Shown here piece after piece: positions 34,391 through 41,332 of a stretch of DNA of 41,935 bases. Numbering within the stretch: position 1 is the first letter of the stretch; every line of letters begins with the position of its first letter. The stretch comes from Deltaproteobacteria bacterium UBA6967 (lineage in GTDB: Bacteria > SAR324 > NAC60-12), in contig DJYX01000267.1 of the NCBI GenBank assembly GCA_002450295.1, forward strand, positions 1 to 41,935. The letters run 5' to 3'. A program made the position numbers and the translations under genes. The notes under the pieces are model-generated. The model worked only from the letters and a program-made list of their open reading frames with translations. It was not told where the DNA came from and did no database searches.

Positions 34391-34407
34391 TTGGCTGGAA
34401 CAGCCAA
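34391..34407. repeat. Second hairpin, 7-bp stem, in the same convergent gap
   Basis: TTGGCTG (34391-34397) and CAGCCAA (34401-34407) pair perfectly across a GAA loop, 3 nt after the larger inverted repeat. Two stacked hairpins between convergent genes suggest a structured transcript end. Confidence 0.6.
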
Positions 34408-34485
34408 GAGGAGTTGCCAGTCTTACCAGTGATTACCTAAAAGTCATTGGAGACTTAGGCTGCTGACAAAGAAACCGAAGCTCTC

Positions 34486-35898
34486 TTAGTCAGCCTGTAA
34501 AAACAGGTACTGGGAACCTTGAGGGGTGCTCAAGAGTAACAATACACCATCCTCAGTGGAGATATCACGAGCTGCTCGCTGGAAGTCAGCCATAGAGTTA
34601 ATGCTCTGGCGATTCATCTCCACAATCATCATACCTGCGCGTAATCCCCCGTTGAACGCTGGAGAATCTGGTTTGACAGCTGTGATTACAATCCCACTCT
34701 GGATTGTTTCATACCCCAGACGTTGAGCCATTTCTGGTGTCAATTCCTGGACTGCAAAGCCGAGCTCAGGGCTTGGTGACTTGGTTGAAGAATTGATGTC
34801 CGCCTGTCCGGTTTGCTTAGGTCGCTCGTCTAGTCGTACACTTAGTGTCATCGGTACTTTGTCGCGGACTAGGTCGAGATCGACTTTGGCATCTGCACGG
34901 GCTTCAGCAACTAGATTGCGTAATCCGTTACTATTCTCGATTGTGCTACCGTTAAGGCGTAAGATTACATCGCCTTTCTGTAGTCCTGCCTTCTCAGCGG
35001 GTGTGCCTGGCATCACTCCTGTCACTAAGGATCCCTTGGCTTGATCAAGCCCAAAGGCCTTGGCCAGCTCTGGAGTCATGTCCTGAATACCAACGCCCAA
35101 CCAACCACGGGAAACTTGACCAGTTTCGATCAGTTCATTCATGACCCGACGAGCCATGTTGATCGGCACGGCAAAGCCGATTCCCTGGTAGCCACCCGAG
35201 CGACTGAAAATAGCTGTATTTACGCCTACAATCTTGCCTTCTAGGTCAACGAGGGGGCCTCCGCTATTCCCCGGATTGATTGCAGCATCGGTCTGAATGA
35301 AGTCTTCATATTCGGCAATCCCCATTCCAGTTCGCCCCTTGGCGCTGACAATGCCGAAGGTAACGGTGTGTGACAGACCGAAAGGGTTGCCAATGGCAAT
35401 CACAGATTCCCCAACCAGGATGTTATCGGAGTCTCCCATCTGTAGGACGGGCATGTCCGTTCCTTCAATCTTGATCACGGAAATGTCGGTGGCTGGATCG
35501 GTGCCAATCAAGCGTGCCTTGAGTTCCTGACCATCATAGAGTTGGACCGTGATCTTATCAGCCTCACCGACAACATGGTGGTTAGTTAGGATATAACCAT
35601 CAGATCGAACGATTGCACCTGAACCGGAGCCTGCCTGACGAGGTCGGTTTTGGAACGGCCCCCTCACGTTGACAAGTTTCTGCTCCACCTTGATGTGGAC
35701 CACGGACTTCTGAACTGATTGTACTAACTCAGCCCTTGCCTTAGAGGCCTGAGTTAACGGATTCATAAACGGCTTGCTCTCAGACCAGGCTGGGACCGTG
35801 GTCATGAGTAAAATCAGCAAACCTCCCAGCAAGGCTAACAACTTGAGTTGGTAACTCTGGAAACCTAGTTTCCTGTGGACTAAAGAATTGTTCTGCAT
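34486..35898 (-). CDS. degP: Periplasmic serine protease DegP/HtrA (Do family)
   Basis: A 470-residue protein with a signal peptide or N-terminal anchor (hydrophobic residues 19-38), a trypsin-like protease domain and two PDZ domains (about 265-350 and 385-460). The catalytic triad is visible as His108 (TNHHVV), Asp138 (DPATDISV) and Ser212 (NPGNSGGPL). The peptide-binding loop GRGMG-like region follows (KGRTGMGIAEYEDF). HtrA degrades or refolds damaged envelope proteins. A GAGG site precedes the ATG. It follows the Spy-like gene by 78 bp, forming a probable envelope-stress pair. Confidence 0.95.
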   Translation of the reverse strand: MQNNSLVHRKLGFQSYQLKLLALLGGLLILLMTTVPAWSESKPFMNPLTQASKARAELVQSVQKSVVHIKVEQKLVNVRGPFQNRPRQAGSGSGAIVRSDGYILTNHHVVGEADKITVQLYDGQELKARLIGTDPATDISVIKIEGTDMPVLQMGDSDNILVGESVIAIGNPFGLSHTVTFGIVSAKGRTGMGIAEYEDFIQTDAAINPGNSGGPLVDLEGKIVGVNTAIFSRSGGYQGIGFAVPINMARRVMNELIETGQVSRGWLGVGIQDMTPELAKAFGLDQAKGSLVTGVMPGTPAEKAGLQKGDVILRLNGSTIENSNGLRNLVAEARADAKVDLDLVRDKVPMTLSVRLDERPKQTGQADINSSTKSPSPELGFAVQELTPEMAQRLGYETIQSGIVITAVKPDSPAFNGGLRAGMMIVEMNRQSINSMADFQRAARDISTEDGVLLLLSTPQGSQYLFLQAD

Positions 35899-35976
35899 GA
35901 TTCCTCAAAAATTGGATAAAAGTTGTTGAGTACGAGCAACTACCAACTTCACTTAGACAGTATTAGTCGGCAGAGT

Positions 35977-36669
35977 TTAGGTGGCATCATGCTCAGCGTC
36001 ACTTTCGGATTCGCCGTGTTGCCATCGAGAATGTTGTTCATCGTCTCGTTCCCCATGACGCATGCGGTGGTCTCTCATCCCACGCTGCCACATCCCCATT
36101 TGCCTAGGTTGTTGTTCCTTCCACTGCTTCCACTGGAAGGGTGTCAGTACCTGGTGAACAGTTGCCAGTTCTGTTGTGTGCAGATTAGCCATCTTCAGGT
36201 GCAGGTCTGCCATCTGCTGATTGTGTTTCTGCAAGGCTTCCTGATCGAAGGTTTCCTGCTGCATCAACTGGCGCTGATCCAGTTGCAGTAACTCACGCTG
36301 GGAGCGCAGGGTGATCATTTCCCGCTGGCTTTGCTGAGCAGTGTCTTCCAAGCGATTGATTTGCTCTTCACTGAGGTTCAGGTTCTCCTGCATGTGTAGG
36401 AGGGTGAGTGATAGTGAAACCGGCCCACGTTGGAATTGATGGACTCCCCAAGATCCTCCACCACCCTGATGCCGGCGCTTACCCTGATGCCTGCTATCTC
36501 TATAGTGCCCCCAATGTTTGCCACCCTCGCCCCGGTAATCAACAAGTTGCGCTTGCCAGCCCGAGGTCGTATTGACCGAATCGGTGGTCTGTGCCAGCGC
36601 AATCGGGGTAGCGAGGCTTGTGGCGAGTAGGGTGCCGACGATGGCTTTTTGCCAGAGTTGCTTTTTCAT
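35977..36669 (-). CDS. Spy/CpxP-like LTXXQ periplasmic protein, His-rich
   Basis: A 230-residue exported protein (signal to about residue 26). Residues about 85-190 are helical, with two LTxxQ-like repeats (NLSEEQINRL and LTPFQWKQW), the mark of the Spy/CpxP chaperone and stress-sensor family. The flanks are rich in His, Arg and Gly (KHWGHYRDSRHQGKRRHQ, and the C-terminal MRDHRMRHGERDDEQHSRWQ), suggesting metal binding. A strong AAGGAGA precedes the ATG. degP follows on the same strand. The long His-rich tails are unusual for Spy. Confidence 0.8.
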   Translation of the reverse strand: MKKQLWQKAIVGTLLATSLATPIALAQTTDSVNTTSGWQAQLVDYRGEGGKHWGHYRDSRHQGKRRHQGGGGSWGVHQFQRGPVSLSLTLLHMQENLNLSEEQINRLEDTAQQSQREMITLRSQRELLQLDQRQLMQQETFDQEALQKHNQQMADLHLKMANLHTTELATVHQVLTPFQWKQWKEQQPRQMGMWQRGMRDHRMRHGERDDEQHSRWQHGESESDAEHDAT

Positions 36670-36728
36670 TGTCTCTCCTTCATTTGGATTGGATCATTAC
36701 TAAACTCGGGTGCTTGTCCCGATACATT

Positions 36729-36738
36729 AATCATGATT
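36729..36738. repeat. 10-bp palindrome upstream of the Spy-like gene
   Basis: AATCATGATT is self-complementary and lies 60-69 bp before the Spy-like ATG (36669), in the divergent space with folK. Just downstream, TCGGG/CCCGA (about 36707-36723) could form a leader hairpin. Regulatory meaning is uncertain. Confidence 0.35.
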
Positions 36739-36823
36739 CTATTTAGAAAATATGAAGAAATTTTGGAGGGATTGTGGAGATTTTGTGAAGAACGAAAATG
36801 CTGAAGGAGTAGTTGGATCTTAC

Positions 36824-36851
36824 TTGTCGTTTCTAGGGTTGTGGCTATAGT
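36824..36851 (+). promoter_or_regulatory. Candidate sigma70-like promoter for folK
   Basis: TTGTCG (36824-36829, 4 of 6) and TATAGT (36846-36851, 5 of 6) are separated by 16 bp, 39 bp before the folK start. This is a visual match. Confidence 0.45.
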
Positions 36852-36890
36852 AGCCGACGGTTTGATGGATGTAATTTCGAGAGGGGATCT

Positions 36891-37406
36891 GTGGAGAAAG
36901 TGTTTTTTGGGCTGGGTAGTAATTTGGGAGATCGAGCCCGCTATCTACAGCAGGCACGTGAAGCTTTGGCCGATCTGCCTTTACAGGAATTTCAGGCGTC
37001 TTCGATTTATGAGAGCCTACCACTAGCTAATATGGATCAACCGCTCTACCTAAATCAGGTAGTTTGTGGTCAGACCACACTAGGCCCAGAGGCTTTGCTG
37101 GAGACTTGTCTGCAAATTGAGAAAAGATTGGGACGGATTCGCTGGGAACACTGGGGTCCCAGAATTATTGATATTGATTTGTTGTCGTATGGCAATCTCT
37201 GCTTACGATCACAGCGTTTGACCATTCCCCACCCAGAACTATCGAATCGCAGCTTTGTGCTGCTTCCCTTGTCTGAATTGGAACCGAGTTGGATACATCC
37301 AGAAAGTGAAGAAACCTTGGATACGATCTGGCAGCAGTGGCAAGCTCAACACCCTGATGAAAGCCTGCCGATAATTTGGAACCCAAAGAAAAGTCTGGCG
37401 AAGTAA
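36891..37406 (+). CDS. folK: 6-hydroxymethyl-7,8-dihydropterin pyrophosphokinase (HPPK)
   Basis: A 171-residue HPPK. Motifs are FFGLGSNLGDRARYL at the N-terminus, SSIYESLPL, PLYLNQVV, EKRLGRIR with the Mg-binding GPRIIDIDLL, and PHPELSNRSFVLLPL. The enzyme transfers pyrophosphate from ATP to the pterin in folate synthesis. The start is GTG at 36891, supported by GAGGGG 5 nt upstream. It is monocistronic and ends 7 bp from the convergent hemE stop. Confidence 0.96.
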   Translation: MEKVFFGLGSNLGDRARYLQQAREALADLPLQEFQASSIYESLPLANMDQPLYLNQVVCGQTTLGPEALLETCLQIEKRLGRIRWEHWGPRIIDIDLLSYGNLCLRSQRLTIPHPELSNRSFVLLPLSELEPSWIHPESEETLDTIWQQWQAQHPDESLPIIWNPKKSLAK

Positions 37407-37413
37407 AGTTGAT

Positions 37414-38451
37414 TCAACTCTGCAGCGCATGGGCTGTATCAACAAAATGCTGTACTTTGGTGAAGGGTGTATCTGCTAGCAGTCCGTGGCTCAAGTTCAG
37501 AATGTGAGAGCGGCCACCGGTGGCCGCCAGACAGGCTTGGGTGGCTTGAGTAATCTCTGTCAAGCTGCCATCTCTGAGAAGTTGATTGCTCACATTACCT
37601 TGCCAGATCAGATCAGGGTACAGTTCTTGTGCTTTTCCTAGATCGATACACGAGCCCACACTAAGCCCTTTGGCACCGCTCTGTGCCATCCAGTCAAGAT
37701 ATGGGCATTCTTTGGCAAATAGTAAGGAGTTTGCACCTTGATTGAGTCCTGCAAATACTTCTTGTTGAGTCGGTAGTGCCCAGCGTTCATAAAGTCCTGG
37801 GCTCAGTTCGTCGGCAAAGGATTCAAATAATTGCACTGCCTGAGCCCCTTGGGCTAGTTGATAGTTCAGGTAGTCGATGGTCATCTGAGTTAGTTTTTCG
37901 AGCAATAGCGCTACAAGCTTGGGATGATCTTCAAAGATTTCTAGAACCTTTTTCTGCTGACGATGAGGGGAGCCTCCGGCCAACAAAAAGAAAGCCAGTG
38001 TGACAGGAGCTCCAGCAAATCCAAGTACAGGTAGCTCACCCCGCAGTTCATTGCGAATTCCTTGTAAGATGGCTCCAACATGACTCAGATCGGTTGCTGG
38101 ATCGGGTAGTCGTAGTTGGTTAACCTGTTCCAGGGTTTGAATTGGTTCACTGATTGGTCCTGGACGAAAAATGAATGGCGCACCCATCGGAGCCAGTGGT
38201 GTCAGGATATCCTGAAACATGATGATCGCATCAACCCCAATTCGCTTGGGTAGCAGGGAAACTCGAATTGATTGTGCTACATCCCCAAACAGTTCCTCCA
38301 AGGGACGCCCGTCTGCTTCCCGAATGGCGATATACTCGGGATCTGTTCTGCCAGCCTGCCGCATCATCCAAACAGGTACTCTGGACACCGGCTCGCCACG
38401 GAAGATACGGAGCAAGAGGTCATTTTTTGGGGTGTTGTCGATTTGATCCAT
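37414..38451 (-). CDS. hemE: Uroporphyrinogen decarboxylase
   Basis: A 345-residue haem-pathway enzyme that decarboxylates uroporphyrinogen III to coproporphyrinogen III. Signatures are VPVWMMRQAGRTDPEY (substrate Arg), MFQDILTPLAPMG (catalytic Asp), GFAGAPVTLAFFLLAGG, FESFADELSP and the C-terminal LNLSHGLLADTP with the conserved His. The start at 38451 (MDQIDNTPKND) matches the usual family N-terminus. A further ATG at 38472 would overlap the start codon of the divergent loader gene. The motif usually reads GRYLPEY and is GRTDPEY here. Haem demand from the many cytochromes in the window fits. Confidence 0.95.
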   Translation of the reverse strand: MDQIDNTPKNDLLLRIFRGEPVSRVPVWMMRQAGRTDPEYIAIREADGRPLEELFGDVAQSIRVSLLPKRIGVDAIIMFQDILTPLAPMGAPFIFRPGPISEPIQTLEQVNQLRLPDPATDLSHVGAILQGIRNELRGELPVLGFAGAPVTLAFFLLAGGSPHRQQKKVLEIFEDHPKLVALLLEKLTQMTIDYLNYQLAQGAQAVQLFESFADELSPGLYERWALPTQQEVFAGLNQGANSLLFAKECPYLDWMAQSGAKGLSVGSCIDLGKAQELYPDLIWQGNVSNQLLRDGSLTEITQATQACLAATGGRSHILNLSHGLLADTPFTKVQHFVDTAHALQS

Positions 38452-38470
38452 TAATCTATTGGGAATATGC

Positions 38471-39367
38471 ATGAAGAAGAAAAGTGCGCTATTGATCCAG
38501 AACGCACCTTGCGAACGTTGTCACGGCACCCATGTCCTGATTGAAGCGGTCCCCAGGCAACGCTACGCAAGAGGGCGGCTCTGCGAGTGCTTCCCTACAC
38601 CTTGCCACGCTTGTAGTGGAACAGGCTTTATTTTGCGACGTGACCGTTTCCATCGCGAAATGGCAGCGAGTTGCCCAGAGTGTGTTGGTCGCCTGCAGCG
38701 GGTGGAATTGTACAACGAAGCCCGAGTGCCGAGGCGTTATCTGCATAGCCGTCTGCAAGTAGCGGATCAAGACAAGCACAATGCTCAGATTTTCTCTCTG
38801 CTTGACGCAATTCATCGCAACCTGCCGGACTATCTACGTACGCATCAAGAACAAGGTTCAACAACGGATGACCTGAAAGGCATGGTACTGATGGGGCCAC
38901 CCGGTACAGGCAAGACACATTTGCTTAGTGGCTTTGTGTATCAGTGTACGATTACCCATGGGATTTCCTGCGTGTTCCAAGGCTTTACTGAATTACTTTC
39001 TGAACTCAGACAAGGCTATTCCGATGGCAAGTCGGACATGGAAATTATAGAACCTCACCTGCTTGCAGATGTGTTGATCATCGATGATATGGGCAAAGGA
39101 CGTAACACTCCATGGGAATTGGGTATTCTGGATACCTTGATCACGGAGCGCTACAACCGAGATCGAATTGTGATGGTGACGACTAACTACACGGAAGCAG
39201 AGGAAAATACATTACGTGAGAGAGTTCTGAGCAAGGACCGAAGCGAGGAAGAACAGTTTCTCAGTGATACTATCCGCAAGCGAGTCGGAGAGAGAATTTA
39301 CTCACGTTTACGTGAAATGTGTTACTTCGAAGAATTGAATGGTCCTGATCGTAGGCAAGTCGATTGA
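38471..39367 (+). CDS. DnaC/IstB-like AAA+ ATPase with N-terminal Cys-rich zinc domain
   Basis: A 298-residue protein. Residues 14-71 hold four Cys pairs: CERCHG, CEC, CHACSGTG and CPECVG, a DnaJ-like zinc-binding pattern. The ATPase domain follows, with Walker A GPPGTGKTH (142-150), Walker B VLIIDDMGKG (201-210), sensor-1 MVTTNY and a C-terminal Arg-rich helix (RKRVGERIYSRLREMC). This architecture fits a replicative helicase loader or an IstB-like ATPase. No transposase is nearby, so loader is favoured. The ATG at 38471 has GGGA upstream and overlaps the alternative hemE start. Confidence 0.85.
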   Translation: MKKKSALLIQNAPCERCHGTHVLIEAVPRQRYARGRLCECFPTPCHACSGTGFILRRDRFHREMAASCPECVGRLQRVELYNEARVPRRYLHSRLQVADQDKHNAQIFSLLDAIHRNLPDYLRTHQEQGSTTDDLKGMVLMGPPGTGKTHLLSGFVYQCTITHGISCVFQGFTELLSELRQGYSDGKSDMEIIEPHLLADVLIIDDMGKGRNTPWELGILDTLITERYNRDRIVMVTTNYTEAEENTLRERVLSKDRSEEEQFLSDTIRKRVGERIYSRLREMCYFEELNGPDRRQVD

Positions 39368-39414
39368 ACCTAGTCTCAAACAGAATCTACTCCGCACGTT
39401 CTACAAAGACTGAA

Positions 39415-40446
39415 TCAGACTAGTCCTGTTGAGGGTGCCAGCCCAAACATTAGATTCATATTCTGCAACGCTTGCCCTGCAGCTCCCTTCACTAGATTGT
39501 CGATTGCACTAACGATCACCCAATCCTGGCCTTGTTCGTGCCGGAACAAGTTCATCACACAATGATTACTGTGTGCAACGGCTTTTAGATCAGGCATCAC
39601 ACCTGGCTCCAACAAGTGCACAAAGGCCTTGTCGGCACAGAAATCCTGATAGCATTTTCGCAGTTCTGCCTCTTCAATTGGCTCACTAAAGCGAAGATAG
39701 ATTGTACTTAAGATACCTCGGTTCACGGGTAGCAGATGAGGTGTGAAGATAATATCCCCAAGTTGTTCTTCAGGATAGCCCTGCTGGGCTAGATATAGCT
39801 GAATTTCAGGTTGATGTTGGTGCTGGAAGATCTTGTAGGGTTTCAGATTCTCATTGACATCAACATAGTTGGTTGTTGACTTCTCTACCCTTCCACCAGC
39901 CCCACTGACTCCAGACTTGGCATCAATCACCGGAGGAACGTTCAGTTTTTTCAGGTGATCTCCCAGTGGCCATAGAGCAAGCAAGGCCCCAGTGGGATAA
40001 CATCCTGGATTAGCAACCAGCCTGGCAGTGGCGATCTGTTCAGCAAAGACCTCAGCGAGTCCAAAAACAGCTTTTTCTAACCAACTTTCTTCAGGAGCAA
40101 GCTTGTAATGCTTGGCTGTCAGTTCTGGTGTTTGGAGCCGAAACATTCCTGAAAGATCAATTACTCCTACTCCGTCACCATGAAGACGAGGGACCCACTC
40201 CAAGCTGGCTTCGTTAGGAACTGCGAGGAAAGCGACATCACACTCGGCTACATCAATGTCGTGACCTGTGAAGGTTAGTGAGGAACCTTGATAGGCAGGT
40301 AATAACCGACCAACAGGCATACCGTCATAGCGTTCTGATGTGACATGACGCACGTTGGCATTCGGATGTCTCCTGAGCCAAGTCAGTAATTCCAGACCAG
40401 AAAGACCTCCAGCCCCAAGGATGGCGATCTGCAAATGTTCGGACAT
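39415..40446 (-). CDS. argC: N-acetyl-gamma-glutamyl-phosphate reductase
   Basis: A 343-residue NADPH-dependent reductase of arginine synthesis. It has the Rossmann motif IAILGAGGLSGLELL, the catalytic Cys149 in ANPGCYPTGALLAL, the segment DAKSGVSGAGG and the His in FTPHLLPVNRGILSTIY. It reduces N-acetylglutamyl phosphate to the semialdehyde. The ATG at 40446 is chosen (MSEHLQIAILGAGG), with GAGGAT 9 nt upstream. A TTG at 40461 is possible but less likely. It follows the selenoprotein gene by 58 bp. Confidence 0.96.
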   Translation of the reverse strand: MSEHLQIAILGAGGLSGLELLTWLRRHPNANVRHVTSERYDGMPVGRLLPAYQGSSLTFTGHDIDVAECDVAFLAVPNEASLEWVPRLHGDGVGVIDLSGMFRLQTPELTAKHYKLAPEESWLEKAVFGLAEVFAEQIATARLVANPGCYPTGALLALWPLGDHLKKLNVPPVIDAKSGVSGAGGRVEKSTTNYVDVNENLKPYKIFQHQHQPEIQLYLAQQGYPEEQLGDIIFTPHLLPVNRGILSTIYLRFSEPIEEAELRKCYQDFCADKAFVHLLEPGVMPDLKAVAHSNHCVMNLFRHEQGQDWVIVSAIDNLVKGAAGQALQNMNLMFGLAPSTGLV

Positions 40447-40504
40447 GCCGTAGATCCTCAAGAAAATCTTTCAATCAAAGTTGACGTTTCACAATTCGGT
40501 TGAT

Positions 40505-40855
40505 TCACCTGAATCGTTGTTGATAGTACTCCTCGTGAAAGCCTACCAGAAATTCATCATCAATACGCCAGGTAGGAGCTCGCAGATTCCCACTAGGACC
40601 CATCACGCTGGCAAGAATCTCCTCAGGATTATCTGTAGCTGGATTCCATTCCAACAGTTTCTTTCCTTTAGCTACAGTCACTTTCGTAGCTCCCCGAATT
40701 AGCTCCCAAGCCGCTTCTGCTGGGATTTTTTCTTTGCTGGCGTTGATGCGTTCCTCTATAGAAACACTATTTGCGTCAAGAAACTCTTGCGCTCGTTTAC
40801 ACGTGGTTCAACCGTTACGGAAGTAACCCCATTGAATTGAGATAGACACAATCAT
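40505..40855 (-). CDS. ArsC-family selenoprotein, UGA-encoded Sec in UTTC motif
   Basis: A 116-residue frame interrupted only by an in-frame TGA (40808-40810, codon 16). Readthrough gives MIVSISIQWGYFRNG-U-TTCKRAQEFLDANSV and ends GNLRAPTWRIDDEFLVGF, then a normal TGA stop. The fold is thioredoxin-like ArsC/Spx, and the residue at the TGA is the first Cys of the CxxC redox motif. I recall relatives annotated as ArsC family (seleno)proteins with the same GPSGNLRAP-type and LVGF motifs. A SECIS-like stem-loop lies just downstream. Standard annotation would miss it or call it a truncated pseudogene. Start ATG 40855 has only a weak ribosome binding site. Substrate unknown; a redox role is likely. 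Confidence 0.85.
40773..40792 (-). promoter_or_regulatory. SECIS-like stem-loop after the in-frame UGA
   Basis: Read on the minus strand, GCG-CAAGA pairs with TCTTG-A-CGC, giving an 8-bp stem with one bulged A and apical loop GTT. It starts 15 nt after the TGA, and the loop G is nt 24 after it. Bacterial SECIS elements that bind SelB sit at this distance and carry GU in the apical loop with a bulged stem base. It overlaps codons 22-28 of the gene. Confidence 0.75.
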
Positions 40856-40885
40856 TCTCAAAGAAAAGTTAGGCCACCTGCTCCT

Positions 40886-41308
40886 TCAGGGAAGGCTTGG
40901 ATGGCGAGGATAGTCTTGTCCTAGCAATGTAGAACTGAACAAAAAATCAGCTGTTGCCGTGCTACAAGCCATGGGAATATCCCAAACAACAGCGAGCCGA
41001 AGCAGGGCCTTGACATCGGGATCATGTGGCTGAGAAGTCAAGGGATCCCAGAAGAAAACAAGTAGATCTAGTTTTTCTGTGGCAATGAGTGCCCCGATTT
41101 GCTGATCACCACCAAGGGGTCCGCTGAGCAATCGTGTGATAGGCAGATTCAACTGTTGCTGAAGCAGAGAGCCTGTTGTGCCGGTTGCATAAAGCTCGTG
41201 CTGGCGCAGTTGCTCCAGATGCCGTTTTGCCCAGGCCAGCAGGAGAGGTTTCTTGTAATCGTGAGCAACAAGCGCGATTCGCTTTTGTTTGGGCAGGGAA
41301 GAGGCCAT
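40886..41308 (-). CDS. mgsA: Methylglyoxal synthase
   Basis: A 140-residue enzyme that converts dihydroxyacetone phosphate to methylglyoxal and phosphate. Conserved catalytic residues, offset by -3 from the E. coli numbering, are His16 and Asp17 (VAHD), Asp68 ([15 protein letters not shown]), His95 and Asp98 ([13 protein letters not shown]). The phosphate-binding ATGTTG loop (41-46) is present. The bypass relieves phosphate-starved glycolysis. It follows sppA by 24 bp and precedes the selenoprotein by 30 bp. Confidence 0.95.
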   Translation of the reverse strand: MASSLPKQKRIALVAHDYKKPLLLAWAKRHLEQLRQHELYATGTTGSLLQQQLNLPITRLLSGPLGGDQQIGALIATEKLDLLVFFWDPLTSQPHDPDVKALLRLAVVWDIPMACSTATADFLFSSTLLGQDYPRHPSLP

Positions 41309-41332
41309 TCAAAAGAACTGGAAGCGGAGATC

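Noticed and set aside
35923..36291. 122-codon plus-strand frame
   Set aside because: It is antisense to the Spy-like gene and has low-complexity His/Leu content typical of a shadow frame.
40482..40702. Plus-strand 73-codon open frame over the selenoprotein gene
   Set aside because: It is antisense to a frame with clear family motifs and has no ribosome binding site.
40505..40855. ArsC-family gene as a decayed pseudogene with a nonsense mutation
   Set aside because: The rest of the frame is intact, the UGA sits exactly at the redox Cys, and a SECIS-like hairpin follows. Sec decoding explains all three facts better.
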